Positions 1 through 9,823 are shown, counted from the first letter of the stretch. The stretch: 64,000 bases of DNA from Fidelibacterota bacterium (GCA_018650445.1 JABIFX010000112.1:36348-100347); one strand, 5' to 3'. Numbers and translations: made by a program. The notes: a model not told the origin generated them from the sequence alone.

Positions 1-955
1 CTTCCTTAAGCATGTTGTTCTGCATACCATCAGTCCCTAATCCAGGTCCCATGGATTCGATAATCTCTGTCTCCAGTACGCCAACCTGATTATTGGCATT
101 TGAAGTCGGATTATGAACGAGTTTACAGCCATGTTTTAACAGCATGTGGCGATCTTCGCGGGTCATAAAGATACCATGAATAATCAGAGACTGATTAGAG
201 AGCAGGTTAAAATCATCCAAGCGCTGAATCACTGAACGATACCCTTTCGCCTGGGCATCCTTTTCGTCAGCAAGGTCCTCAGCAACATGAATATGAATAC
301 CACAATCCGAGCAGTCCTGCAGAGCTTTGCTCACACTCTCCAAAGATTCATCTGAAAGTGTAAATGAAGCATGCAGTCCCAGGCGTGGGGAGATGTAAGG
401 ATTCGAGGCATATTTCTTTATGGCACGAATGTTTTCCATTAACTCATCTTTAAAGTTTGCTGTACCGTTTCTGTCCGAGCATTCAAAACAAAGACTAATA
501 TTTACACCAAATGTTTCTGCTACACTTGCCAGAAGATCCAAAGACCCATCAACGAAAAGTGGACTTGCATGATGATCAATGATAGTTGTGGTACCATTTT
601 GAATGCAATCCATGAGTCCTGCTTCAAAGGAAGCCCGTGTGGATGCCTTGTCCAGTCCACGGTCCAATTTCCACCAGACCTCTTCGAGGTGCTCAACAAA
701 ATTACTTGGTGATTTCTGGGGTGGATGCATTCCCATGGCCAGCGTTGAGTATAGGTGGGTGTGAGCATTGATAATTCCAGGCAAAACGGTTTTGCCTTTC
801 ATATCTAGAATTTGCCCTTCGAAGTTGACATGGGCAAAACCACGACCGACAAATTTGATGACTTCATCTTCAATGAGAATTGAGGCGTGCTCCAGAAATT
901 CTCGTTCACCAAAGGGATCAATAATACGTAAATTGTGTAATAAGAGCTGTTCCAT
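1..955 (-). CDS. SsnA-like amidohydrolase, 3' part cut by window edge
   Basis: Metal-dependent amidohydrolase of the SsnA/guanine-deaminase/chlorohydrolase group, expected to hydrolyse an amino or halo group from a purine-like ring in the cytoplasm. About 318 residues are visible and the C terminus lies beyond base 1. I see the metal motif NAHTHL after an LPGIINAH entry, a downstream GIHIHVAED segment (third metal His) and IIHGIFMT (fourth His), and an HNPTSNANN-type active-site segment near the cut, all usual for this family. The ATG at 955 follows the TGA of the hydroxylase gene after one base, so it is translationally coupled as the third gene of a purine-type operon. The pairing with a molybdopterin hydroxylase resembles the ssnA/xdhD neighbourhood of other bacteria. 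The exact substrate is not readable. Confidence 0.85.
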   Translation of the reverse strand, partial: MEQLLLHNLRIIDPFGEREFLEHASILIEDEVIKFVGRGFAHVNFEGQILDMKGKTVLPGIINAHTHLYSTLAMGMHPPQKSPSNFVEHLEEVWWKLDRGLDKASTRASFEAGLMDCIQNGTTTIIDHHASPLFVDGSLDLLASVAETFGVNISLCFECSDRNGTANFKDELMENIRAIKKYASNPYISPRLGLHASFTLSDESLESVSKALQDCSDCGIHIHVAEDLADEKDAQAKGYRSVIQRLDDFNLLSNQSLIIHGIFMTREDRHMLLKHGCKLVHNPTSNANNQVGVLETEIIESMGPGLGTDGMQNNMLKE

Positions 956-956
956 C

Positions 957-3221
957 TCATTCACCTACCATATCTAAAATGTGTTCAGGCCTTATGGGAA
1001 TATGAGTAACTGATTTCCCCATAGCGTTACTAACTGCATTGGCTATAGCTGCAGCTGTTGGAATGATGGCGGGCTCTCCGATACCTTTAGCACCCCAGGG
1101 ACCCTCAGGTTCAGGATCTTCCACCAGAATTGATTCGATTTCACCCACATCCAGGGCTGTTGGTAAAAGATAGGTTGTGAGATTATCGGTTAAGACTTTT
1201 CCTTCATCAACTTTAAAATCCTCTGTTAGTGCCCAACCTATCCCCTGGGCAGTACCCCCTTCAATTTGAGCTTCCAGGCCCGCAGGGTTAATTGCTCTTC
1301 CCACATCATGTGAAGCCCAAAGTTTATCCACCTTTACTTGACCTGTGAGGGTGTCAACTTTGACTCGGGCAATATGAGTAGCATAGGAATACGTGAAGTA
1401 GGCTTCACCAACTCCGCTTGCTGCATCATAATCAAGTTCTGGAACATGCCACCATCCCAACACATCCATAGGTCGGTTGGACAAATAGAGATAGTTGCTG
1501 AGCTCCGCAAAACTCAGTGTTTCATTATTCCGAATATTGCTTACCTCACCCTGCTCAATAGTTATTTCTTTCAGATCGCACTGCATGAGTTCGGCGGCGG
1601 CTTCATTCAGGATGGGTAGTAATTTGCTCGCTGCATCACGAATTGCGTTTCCTGTCATCACAACGTTTCTACTGGCAACCGCGGGTCCACTATCTGGTAC
1701 CTGGTCTGTATCGGTTGGCAAAACGGTAATTCTCGAGGGCTCCACTCCCAAGGCTTCAGCTGTCATTTGCTGGACGACGGTGAGTGCGCCCTGTCCCATT
1801 TCGATGAGACCAAAAGCGACTGAAATGGAACCATCCCGATGAAGCTTGATCTTGACACCACTACCATCCATAAACCAGCCGGCAGCTCCGAGACAATTAC
1901 CATAGTGAATCAGTGAGACCCCATAACCAGTTTTCCAGCGAGCATTATTGATTGATTCACGATTTGTCCAATCACATGCATCAGCCGCAGTTTTTAGTGT
2001 CTCTTCGGCCCCGACACTGCTTATTAAATGGTGACCTGTGAGGGTTTGAGTGTCTACCCTCACAATATTTTGTAGACGAAATTCAATAGGATCCATATTC
2101 AGCTGTGTAGCAATAACGTCCATCATCCGTTCATGACCAAAGGCTGCTTGAGGTGAGCCAAAGCCACGAAAAGCACCAGTCGGGGGTAAATTGGTATAAT
2201 AGGATTTTGATTCTACTGAGATATTGTCAATCACATAAGGTCCCAAAGCCTGCATGGCCGAACGGTAAGAGACCACAGAGGATAAAGTGGCATAAGCCCC
2301 AGCATTTTCTTCAAGCTTGATTTCAGCTGCCAGTAACTTTCCGGATTTTGACACACCCACCTTGTAATGCATTTGAAAGGGGTGACGCTTGCTGGTAAGT
2401 TGAATATCAGTGGCTCTATCATATACCATTTTAATGGGTCGTTTGAGAATCAGAGCTGCGAGCGCCGCTCGAGTGCAGGTTTCTGAGGGAATATCCTCCT
2501 TGCCCCCGAATGCTCCACCAGTGGGTGATTGCTCTACCCGAATTTTTGAGAAGGGGATTGCCAACGCTTTCGAAACAGCTTTTTGAACATAGAAGGGACA
2601 CTGAATTGATCCCAGAATTTCAATGCCACCCTCAGGGGTGACTTGAGCAATGCAAGCTTGCGGCTCTAGATAGTAGTGCTCCTGAAAAGGTGTTTCAAAT
2701 TGAGCCTCTATGATGTGGTCTGCTTCTGCGAAAGCTTTATCCAGATCTCCACGTTTCACCTGATGTTGACAGGCCAGATTGGTCTCGTGTAGGAAATTAT
2801 CTGTGGCATCACGACTTTCATTGATGGAGAACAGGGGAGGGACAGGCTCGATATTTACGAGAACTAATCGAGAAAGACGCTGAGCTGACTCCGCTGTTTT
2901 GGCAATGAGAATACCCACACTATCGCCAACATATCTAACCACATCATCGGCCATAAGCGGTTGGTCTTCCAGAATAACACCGACTTGATTTTCGCCTGGG
3001 ATATCCCTGGCTGAGAAAAATGCGATATAATCAGGATCATTTTCAACCGCCCGAGTATCAATTCCCAGGAGCTTTCCATATGCTACTTGGGAGAATACCG
3101 GAGCAGCATGGCGCATATCTGCTTCCTGAATATCGGACAGAAATTTTATTTCACCCCTTATCTTACCTTTAGCATCAACTCGTTTAAGTCGTGTGCCCAA
3201 CACACTCGTGGATTTGCTCAT
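957..3221 (-). CDS. Molybdopterin-binding large subunit, xanthine dehydrogenase family
   Basis: Large (Mo) subunit of a xanthine-dehydrogenase/aldehyde-oxidase family hydroxylase, 754 residues, the family's normal length. An N-terminal aldehyde-oxidase hammerhead domain (about 15-125) precedes the Mo domain. Motifs seen are GGAFGGKE (235-242), GAFRGFG (349-355), an EMGQG loop, and GIGE with the presumed catalytic Glu716. It would hydroxylate an N-heterocycle using water and pass electrons to 2Fe-2S and FAD subunits. Neither partner is in the window; they may lie left of base 1. Its ATG overlaps the TGA of adenine deaminase by 4 nt, so hypoxanthine is a natural guess for substrate. However, the stretch where bovine XDH has its substrate-binding Arg880 (about 333-343) has no Arg by eye, so another purine or heterocycle is possible. 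Confidence 0.9.
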   Translation of the reverse strand: MSKSTSVLGTRLKRVDAKGKIRGEIKFLSDIQEADMRHAAPVFSQVAYGKLLGIDTRAVENDPDYIAFFSARDIPGENQVGVILEDQPLMADDVVRYVGDSVGILIAKTAESAQRLSRLVLVNIEPVPPLFSINESRDATDNFLHETNLACQHQVKRGDLDKAFAEADHIIEAQFETPFQEHYYLEPQACIAQVTPEGGIEILGSIQCPFYVQKAVSKALAIPFSKIRVEQSPTGGAFGGKEDIPSETCTRAALAALILKRPIKMVYDRATDIQLTSKRHPFQMHYKVGVSKSGKLLAAEIKLEENAGAYATLSSVVSYRSAMQALGPYVIDNISVESKSYYTNLPPTGAFRGFGSPQAAFGHERMMDVIATQLNMDPIEFRLQNIVRVDTQTLTGHHLISSVGAEETLKTAADACDWTNRESINNARWKTGYGVSLIHYGNCLGAAGWFMDGSGVKIKLHRDGSISVAFGLIEMGQGALTVVQQMTAEALGVEPSRITVLPTDTDQVPDSGPAVASRNVVMTGNAIRDAASKLLPILNEAAAELMQCDLKEITIEQGEVSNIRNNETLSFAELSNYLYLSNRPMDVLGWWHVPELDYDAASGVGEAYFTYSYATHIARVKVDTLTGQVKVDKLWASHDVGRAINPAGLEAQIEGGTAQGIGWALTEDFKVDEGKVLTDNLTTYLLPTALDVGEIESILVEDPEPEGPWGAKGIGEPAIIPTAAAIANAVSNAMGKSVTHIPIRPEHILDMVGE

Positions 3222-4855
3222 TCGAATGCATCCATAAACTCAAATGATTTACCATCAAAGAGTCCTTTGTCGCTGAGCTTGATGTCAGGAATAACCAGGA
3301 GAGCCATAAAGGACAAGGTCATGTAGGGTGCACTTAACTGTGAGCCGATCTCTTTCGCAAGATCGTCCATCTCGCCATATCTTTTACCAACCTTAAAGGC
3401 ATCGTCATTGCTCATAATCCCAGCCACGGGTAGTGGTAAAACATGATCACCTCTACTGGTGACGGCCGAAATGCCTCCTTTGTTCTCGATGATGAGGTTA
3501 ATGGCTCTAGCTAGATTTTCATCTGAGGTGCCTACGGCGACAAGATTGTGTGAATCGTGAGCAACTGATGAAGCAATAGCCCCTTCCTTTAAACCAAAGT
3601 TACGAATGAGAGCCACAGCTGGTTTAGAAAGCGCATAGCGATTTAAAACAGCAATTTTCAAAATATCCTGATCCATATTCGTTTTGATAAATCCATCTGA
3701 ATCAAGATCCGGACTCCACAGGTATTTTTTTGTTACGAGCTGGCCATCAATAACATCAATCACCGGTACTTCAGGTAGGCTTGTTTTGATTTTAAAAGCC
3801 TCAGCACTTTGCAGTTCCGCTTCAAAGCGATTCACAGCAAGAACAGGCGGAGATACAAGCTTGGTGGCACCTTGTTCAGCTACCAGATTCGCACCGATAT
3901 ATGTTTTCAGGACATTGAAGTCTGTCAGGTTATCTACTATCATCAGATCCGCAGGGTCATTTGTTTGCAATAACCCTACATCAAGTCCATAGGTTTTTAT
4001 GGGGGTAACCGACGCACTCCATAAAACCTTGAGTGGATCAACGCCTGTCGCGAGGGCTCTTTTAACCATCAGGTTGATATGACCTTCTGCCAGATCGTCG
4101 GGATGTTTGTCATCGCTGCACAGCATACACTCTTTAAAATGCTCATTGAGGAGGGGCATCAAATCATCCAGATTGCGGGCAGCAGATCCCTCGCGGATTT
4201 GCACGCGCATACCCAGAGATAGTTTTTCCAGAGCCTCCTCCAGGCTAAAGCATTCATGATCTGTGGTAATACCCGCTTCGACATACTTCTTAACTGCCTC
4301 ACCCCGTAGTCCCGGTGCGTGTCCATCAACGACTTTTCCTGCTGCTTGAGCAAGCTTCAATTTTGCTTTTACATCTTCTGCATCATTCAAAACACCAGGT
4401 ACATTCATCATCTCCGAGAGACTTACAATATCATCACGCTGCAGTAAGGTTTCGATTTCAGGTGCAGAAAGTTCAGCGCCAGCCGTCTCAAAGGGAGTCG
4501 CGGGTACGCAGGAAGGCGCGCTGAAATGGAACTTGAAGGGTGTTTGACCGGCGTTTTCCAGCATAAATTCTACACCACGAATACCTAAAACATTGGCTAT
4601 TTCGTGGGGGTCAGAAACCGTGGCAACCGTACCGTGAATTACGGCGGCTCGGGCGAATTCTGTGGGAACCAGCATGGAACTTTCAATATGAATATGTGCA
4701 TCAATGAGTCCCGGAAGGATGCACTGCGTTTCCGAAACGGATTCTTCAACAACAGACTTGATTCTGCCGTTCTCAATATGGATGGTTCCGGGAAAAATGC
4801 GTTGATTTATTACATCAACAATGCTGCCAGAGAGGGAAAAGGAGTTATATGTCAT
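3218..4855 (-). CDS. ade: Adenine deaminase
   Basis: Adenine deaminase of the amidohydrolase superfamily (bacterial Ade/YicP type), converting adenine to hypoxanthine and ammonia. It has 545 residues, the usual length. The metal-binding motif DAHIHIESS is at 52-60, followed by the family-typical HGTVATVSDPHEIANV segment, HAPGLRG, and SDDKHPDD with the metal Asp. The C-terminal domain carries the SRGDHVLPLPVAG region typical of Ade. First gene of a three-gene minus-strand operon: its TGA overlaps the next ATG (ATGA). Start ATG at 4855 lies 244 bases from a divergent radical SAM gene. I found no convincing purine riboswitch in that spacer. Confidence 0.95.
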   Translation of the reverse strand: MTYNSFSLSGSIVDVINQRIFPGTIHIENGRIKSVVEESVSETQCILPGLIDAHIHIESSMLVPTEFARAAVIHGTVATVSDPHEIANVLGIRGVEFMLENAGQTPFKFHFSAPSCVPATPFETAGAELSAPEIETLLQRDDIVSLSEMMNVPGVLNDAEDVKAKLKLAQAAGKVVDGHAPGLRGEAVKKYVEAGITTDHECFSLEEALEKLSLGMRVQIREGSAARNLDDLMPLLNEHFKECMLCSDDKHPDDLAEGHINLMVKRALATGVDPLKVLWSASVTPIKTYGLDVGLLQTNDPADLMIVDNLTDFNVLKTYIGANLVAEQGATKLVSPPVLAVNRFEAELQSAEAFKIKTSLPEVPVIDVIDGQLVTKKYLWSPDLDSDGFIKTNMDQDILKIAVLNRYALSKPAVALIRNFGLKEGAIASSVAHDSHNLVAVGTSDENLARAINLIIENKGGISAVTSRGDHVLPLPVAGIMSNDDAFKVGKRYGEMDDLAKEIGSQLSAPYMTLSFMALLVIPDIKLSDKGLFDGKSFEFMDAFE

Positions 4856-5099
4856 GGTCTAAATCTCAAGTACATGGATATGATCAACTCTAGTCGGTTT
4901 CTTTTTGAGCCGGTCTATAATCTAGTATTATTCAGGAAGAATTAGAAAGAAATCTTGGCAGACATTGCATATCGTCAATTAGAGAACTTATCTTTAATCA
5001 AGAAAAAAAATGAAACTCACACTCTGATTTTTTGAGATCAGTCCTAATATAGGAAGCACCATTAGAGAGTTGAAATTGATATAGCCGAGGAATTACTTT

Positions 5100-6269
5100 A
5101 TGTTAAGTCGTTTACCTGTTGGTATGTTTGCAAAAGCACTTGCCCCCAGACTGAAATATTTACCCGTTGTTACCCGTGCTGCCTGGCGCAAGCATCTCCA
5201 CGTAAATAAAGATTTAAAGGCGGAGAAGGGCATTGCCAGTCGTCCCCCTTATCAAATCAGTCTGCGAATAACCAATCGTTGCAATCAACGTTGTGCCATC
5301 TGTGGTCAGTTTGGTGATAAAGGCTATATGAATGAGGGGGCCGGTGATCACCTGCTTTCAGAATTGACTTTTGAGGATTATAAGAAAATAGTGGACGAGA
5401 CCGCTCATTATAAGCCCATCTTCTATATAACTGGTGGCGAAGCCCTGCTCTATAAGGACCTGTTCAAACTGACAGCCTACATCAAGGAAAAGGGCTGTTA
5501 TGTGTACGTTATCACCAACGGAGCAGCACTGGAGCGCAGTGCCAAACAGATTGTGGAACAGAAATGGGATATGCTGACCTGCTCGCTGGATGGTCCTGAG
5601 GAAATTCATGATCAAGCCCGAGGTGTTCCGGGTACGTTTAAAAGAACCTCCAGGGGCATCAAATTGCTGCTTGAAGAGCGCGGGAAAAAACCTGATCCCT
5701 ACTTCTTGATCTCTGCGACTGTTTCCGATACCAACCAGGATCACCTGGAAAGTATGTTCGATACAGTTGCCGAGTTGGGTCCAGATGGCCTCATCCTGTA
5801 TCTATCCTGGTTCACAACCCAGGAGATCGGTGAAAAACATGCCGATATTCTAATGAGAGAAATGGGGGTGAAAGCAGAGACCTGGAAATCCTATATCGGT
5901 CAAAATTCCACGATCAAGGCTGAGCAAGTAGAGCAAGCCATTGAAAAGATATCAAAAAAGAAATATCCTTTTGGTTGGTTTCCAGTACCCTTCATTGATA
6001 GCGAGAAAATTATCCCCTACTATGAAAAGCCTGAGGACTTTTTAGGGTTCGGACCCTGTGTCGCCCCCTACTTGATGATAGATATTATGCCCAATGGAGA
6101 TGTTGTAACCTGTCGCGATTATATCGATGTCAAAGTAGGCAATATTCAGGAAACCCCCCTATTGGAGCTCTGGAACAACGACAGATTCCGTGAATTTCGC
6201 AACTTGCTGAACAAAGAGGGTGGCGTCCTGCCCCAGTGTAGTCGTTGTTGTGGTCTTATGGGATTTTAA
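5100..6269 (+). CDS. Radical SAM protein with SPASM-like C terminus
   Basis: Radical S-adenosylmethionine enzyme of 389 residues. The canonical CxxxCxxC cluster is Cys61, Cys65, Cys68 in NRCNQRCAICGQ. GGEAL follows around residue 120 (SAM-binding GGE motif), with a TIM-barrel domain to about 290. The C terminus has a SPASM-like set of cysteines (GPCVAPY, VVTCRDY, and CSRCCG at 380-384) that should bind an auxiliary Fe-S cluster. Substrate unknown. SPASM members modify peptides or act in cofactor and glycan pathways, and no small precursor peptide is visible beside it. It stands alone, with a good Shine-Dalgarno (GAGGA, 7 bases before the ATG) and about 150 bases to the next gene. Confidence 0.9.
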   Translation: MLSRLPVGMFAKALAPRLKYLPVVTRAAWRKHLHVNKDLKAEKGIASRPPYQISLRITNRCNQRCAICGQFGDKGYMNEGAGDHLLSELTFEDYKKIVDETAHYKPIFYITGGEALLYKDLFKLTAYIKEKGCYVYVITNGAALERSAKQIVEQKWDMLTCSLDGPEEIHDQARGVPGTFKRTSRGIKLLLEERGKKPDPYFLISATVSDTNQDHLESMFDTVAELGPDGLILYLSWFTTQEIGEKHADILMREMGVKAETWKSYIGQNSTIKAEQVEQAIEKISKKKYPFGWFPVPFIDSEKIIPYYEKPEDFLGFGPCVAPYLMIDIMPNGDVVTCRDYIDVKVGNIQETPLLELWNNDRFREFRNLLNKEGGVLPQCSRCCGLMGF

Positions 6270-6425
6270 AATATCTACCGATCCTGCTTTCTGTAAGCTT
6301 CAAGTCACAAAGATTCCAAAAATATATTATTGTCTAACCTGAGTCATTGTTTTAGCGTCAATCATAAATGCACGAGCATGTCGGGATGAGATTCTTTAAT
6401 TAATTTAAGGATGGAGCAAAAATAA

Positions 6426-6884
6426 ATGATCACCCTGGAAAAATTTGAAGCAGGAGATATGCAGAGACTGATTGACTGGGTGCCAGATGTTGATTTTTTA
6501 CTACAGTGGTCAGGTCCAAAATACGTGTTCCCTCTGGATGAGAAGCAACTCTCTGCCACACTGGAATTGACCAGACCTGATAACCCCCCTCATTTTATGT
6601 TTAAAGCTATCTTAGCTGGTGCCACTATCGGTCATATCGAGGTTATGGGAGTGAACTATGTTGAGAAAAGTGCTGTGCTTGCCAGAGTACTCATTGGACC
6701 AAAACAACATAGGGGGCAGGGCTGGGGCAAAATGATGATACGACAAGCCCTCCATTTCGTTTTCGATGATTTGGAGTTGGAGGAGCTGGATCTGGGAGTA
6801 TTTGCATTTAATAAATCTGCGATTCAATGTTACAAGCAATTTGGCTTCAAAATTTATAAGACGATCCCAAACCGTGAAGATTAG
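6426..6884 (+). CDS. GNAT family N-acetyltransferase
   Basis: Small cytoplasmic acetyl-CoA-dependent acetyltransferase of the GNAT fold (152 residues). The acetyl-CoA binding loop is seen as a QHRGQGWGKMM-type R/Q-x-x-G-x-G/A motif (about 97-107), followed by the AFNKSAIQCYKQFGF segment that ends the fold in many RimI/RimJ-like proteins. Acceptor unknown. Start ATG at 6426 is preceded by a GGAG site 9 bases upstream. It appears to be monocistronic; the following 180 bases hold no gene I can support. Confidence 0.85.
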   Translation: MITLEKFEAGDMQRLIDWVPDVDFLLQWSGPKYVFPLDEKQLSATLELTRPDNPPHFMFKAILAGATIGHIEVMGVNYVEKSAVLARVLIGPKQHRGQGWGKMMIRQALHFVFDDLELEELDLGVFAFNKSAIQCYKQFGFKIYKTIPNRED

Positions 6885-7065
6885 AAATGGACACTTCTCA
6901 GGATGAAACTGAACTGGAGTGATTGGCAGAAATAACTTATGCTAATTGACGGGGTCAATATGATAAAAATTGCTGAAAGTGGGCAACGATGAAACTCGGA
7001 ACCAGGGAAAAGGTAAAGAACATCAAATTGATTGATATAGAAGAAGCAGAAATTCGGAGATTCCG

Positions 7066-7926
7066 ATTCTAAGAACAATTCTTTTTACCAGTCTGGCCTT
7101 GATTGCATTCGCGGCAAATTCCGTGCTTTGTCGCCTGGCATTGGGTGGCGGGGCTATCGATGCAGCCAGCTTTACAGCGATACGACTTTTCTCAGGCGTC
7201 CTCACTCTATTTCTACTTTTGGTGTTACAACGTGAAAAATCACTTATTCCCCGCAAAGGAAACTGGACCTCCAGCCTCATGTTATTTTTATATGCCATCA
7301 CCTTTTCATATGCTTATATCACTCTGGATACAGGTACCGGGGCTTTGATTTTATTTGGCGCAGTACAGATAACCATGATCCTCATTTCAGTTTTCTCAGG
7401 CAACCGTCTGCATACGAGTGAGTGGGTGGGCATGGCTCTGGCGTTTGGAGGGTTTGTGTATCTTGTCTTGCCTGGGGTGTCAACACCATCTCCCCTTGGG
7501 TTTTCACTCATGATGTTTTCGGGAATCGCCTGGGGAATATACACGCTCAGGGGTCGGGACTCTGAAAATCCCCTCCGGGATACTGCTCACAATTTCATGA
7601 GAACCATACCACTTATCGCTATTCTAATCGTTGTTGCCCTTAATCAAGCGCATTATTCATTGGAAGGTGTTATTTATGCGGCGCTATCTGGAGGGTTGGC
7701 TTCAGGTTTAGGCTATAGTATCTGGTATGCAGCATTAAGAGGACTATCAGCTACCCAGGCTGCCGTCATTCAATTACTGGTACCAGTCATTGCCGCTCTG
7801 GGAGGTATTCTGTTTGTCGCCGAAGTGATTACCTCAAGACTGACCATCTCTGCCCTCATGATTCTTGGTGGAATTCTGATAGTAGTTTTAGGGAGATACT
7901 TTTTTGTCTACCGCCAATCCAATTGA
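7066..7926 (+). CDS. EamA/DMT-family membrane transporter, start codon unclear
   Basis: Ten-helix drug/metabolite transporter family permease (two EamA repeats), inner membrane, substrate not predictable. Hydrophobic helices run through the protein and include the typical AFAANSVLCRLAL first helix with the D-AASFTAIRLFSG turn, and a C-terminal QLLVPVIAALGGILF helix. The start is odd. The frame is open from 7036, after a TGA, but contains no ATG, GTG or TTG until a TTG at 7099, which would cut off half of helix 1. A GGAG at 7056-7059 is well placed for the ATT at 7066, which I use here provisionally. A sequencing or frameshift error is the alternative. Confidence 0.85.
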   Translation: MLRTILFTSLALIAFAANSVLCRLALGGGAIDAASFTAIRLFSGVLTLFLLLVLQREKSLIPRKGNWTSSLMLFLYAITFSYAYITLDTGTGALILFGAVQITMILISVFSGNRLHTSEWVGMALAFGGFVYLVLPGVSTPSPLGFSLMMFSGIAWGIYTLRGRDSENPLRDTAHNFMRTIPLIAILIVVALNQAHYSLEGVIYAALSGGLASGLGYSIWYAALRGLSATQAAVIQLLVPVIAALGGILFVAEVITSRLTISALMILGGILIVVLGRYFFVYRQSN

Positions 7927-8056
7927 TTTCAGAGATCCCACACTAAATCCCACTTGTATCGGATAGGTTCAGGGATAGTTTTCCTAAGAATATTCAACGC
8001 TAATAGTTGAACTGCTGGTATGCTTGTATCTTGGGGGATATAAGGATAAATCATTA

Positions 8057-9067
8057 ATGATTAAAAATATCAAGCCCCTGGGGTTCATGTGGGAAACTAG
8101 AGACCCCTTTCTTCTCTGTGTTCATCACAATGATGCCTACCCGGCGGGTAATGGTAAAATGGGTCCAGCCGCATCGTTATCTGGACGCAATATCGGTCAA
8201 GATTTTGACCGAAAAGATGGTTGGAACATGTATCATGGTAGTCAGATACCAGGATTCCCAGCCCACCCCCATCGTGGATTTGAAACCGTCACAGTCGTAC
8301 TTGAAGGGCTTGTAGATCACCATGATTCAGCAGGTGCCACAGGTCGTTATGGGGACGGAGATGTGCAGTGGATGACCGCTGGAAGTGGTTTACAGCATTC
8401 TGAGATGTTCCCGTTAATAAAAGAAGATCAACTTAATCCTTTGGAGCTGTTTCAAATTTGGCTCAACCTGCCAGGTATTTCAAAAACAGCCAGACCTGCT
8501 TACAAAATGCTCTGGTCGGAATCCATCCCAATCATTCAGAGTCAGGATACACAGGGGCGGAAAATTGAGACTCGTGTTATCGCCGGAAGCATTGAAGATA
8601 TTTCAGCCCCTGATCCAGCACCAGATTCATGGGCGGCTCAATCAACCAACCAGGTAGCCATCTGGGTGATTACCCTGGATGCTGATGCAGACTTTGTTCT
8701 CCCTGCCTGCGAGGAAGGAGTAAATCGAGACCTCTATTTTTACGAAGGGAAAACGCTAAAAATCGCAGAGCAGAATATTCCTGAATACCATGCCGTTGAA
8801 ATTTCTTCTTCAGAGGAGATCCACATCCAAAATGGTTCGGTGCAATCCAGACTGCTTCTCCTGCAGGGGCGACCCATCGGAGAACCCGTGGTTCGTTATG
8901 GACCCTTTGTTATGAATACTCAGGCTGAAATTCAGAAAGCATTTGATGATTTCAGGGCAACAGAATTTGGAGGGTGGCCCTGGGACCGACATGATCCCAT
9001 AAACCCAGCTGATCAGGGCAGGTTTGCCAGGTACTCGGATGGATCAGAGGAAATCAAAGACTCCTGA
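8057..9067 (+). CDS. Pirin family protein
   Basis: Bicupin of the pirin family, 336 residues from this start. The N-terminal cupin has the metal-binding pattern seen in pirins: HPHRGFETVT, then an H-H-D-SAGATG stretch, then DVQWMTAGSGLQHSE. These supply the three His and one Glu metal ligands, so it is probably a metal-dependent dioxygenase-like (quercetinase-like) or redox-sensing protein of the cytoplasm. A longer frame opens with TTG at 8024, but the ATG at 8057 has an AAGGA 10 bases upstream and gives a normal N terminus. Isolated gene, no operon partners; exact role unknown. Confidence 0.88.
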   Translation: MIKNIKPLGFMWETRDPFLLCVHHNDAYPAGNGKMGPAASLSGRNIGQDFDRKDGWNMYHGSQIPGFPAHPHRGFETVTVVLEGLVDHHDSAGATGRYGDGDVQWMTAGSGLQHSEMFPLIKEDQLNPLELFQIWLNLPGISKTARPAYKMLWSESIPIIQSQDTQGRKIETRVIAGSIEDISAPDPAPDSWAAQSTNQVAIWVITLDADADFVLPACEEGVNRDLYFYEGKTLKIAEQNIPEYHAVEISSSEEIHIQNGSVQSRLLLLQGRPIGEPVVRYGPFVMNTQAEIQKAFDDFRATEFGGWPWDRHDPINPADQGRFARYSDGSEEIKDS

Positions 9068-9229
9068 CGTTTTCGGAAATACGAATTTTATGATTTCCGC
9101 TATACTTACGAAATCGTTCTGCTCAAGGGCTGTTGAAAATTAATAATTATTTCCTTCCTGGTACCAAGCTTCATAGAGGAATAAAGGGGAAATAATATTA
9201 TACTCTGCCCAAATCATGAGGTGTATTGA

Positions 9230-9796
9230 ATGAAATGTCCCTACTGTGCTGAAGAAATCCAGGATGATGCAATACTTTGTCGTTATTGTTCAGCCATGAA
9301 AGAAAATGAACTCTGGATACCACCGTCTTCAAGTGGCAGTTCTGAGGTCAGCGGTATCATGGGTCCGCGCTTTACCATGAGATTCGCAGGTTTCTTTTTC
9401 TTTGTCTCCGCTTTGGCGGAGGTCGCTTCAATTGTCTCTCCAGTTTCCCTGTTTGGTGCCGAACGTAGCGGGGTTATTGCAATGATATACCATCTCTTGT
9501 ATGTAGGCATATATGGGGGCATGGGGCTCGGTCTGTGGACAGCAAAACCGTGGGGATTTCAGATGATATTCACGGGTACCATGATCTATTCGGTTGATAG
9601 ACTTCTCTTCTTAATGTATGGTCAGGCTACATCCAGCCTTTTAAGTGACTACGGTGAAATGATGGGAGCTGGGGGCCAAGAGTTGGTGGCGCAAGCATCT
9701 GCTTTGACTGTTGTTGCCACGCTGCTGGCCTGGTGGGGCTTCGTAGCCTATGTTTATTTCAAACGAGATTACTTTCAAAAACCTTCAGAGTCTTAA
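9230..9796 (+). CDS. Membrane protein with N-terminal zinc ribbon
   Basis: 188 residues. The N terminus has a short zinc ribbon (CPYC at 3-6 and CRYC about 13 residues later), typical of proteins annotated only as zinc-ribbon domain-containing. It is followed by about four hydrophobic helices (roughly residues 48-66, 82-104, 110-130 and 158-176). Function unknown. The ribbon would lie on the cytoplasmic side. It is followed after 27 bases by a pseudouridine synthase gene, so the two may share a transcript. Confidence 0.8.
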   Translation: MKCPYCAEEIQDDAILCRYCSAMKENELWIPPSSSGSSEVSGIMGPRFTMRFAGFFFFVSALAEVASIVSPVSLFGAERSGVIAMIYHLLYVGIYGGMGLGLWTAKPWGFQMIFTGTMIYSVDRLLFLMYGQATSSLLSDYGEMMGAGGQELVAQASALTVVATLLAWWGFVAYVYFKRDYFQKPSES

Positions 9797-9823
9797 ACCC
9801 TAATTGAGGTAAATTTAAAACCC

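Noticed and set aside
4856..5099. Possible purine riboswitch upstream of the adenine deaminase gene.
   Set aside because: I could not find the conserved purine-aptamer core or its paired stem; only weak promoter-like hexamers are present.
6885..7072. A 27-codon frame (ATG 6989 to TAA 7072) before the EamA gene.
   Set aside because: Too short and not conserved-looking; no clear ribosome site. It may only mark the unsettled start of the transporter.
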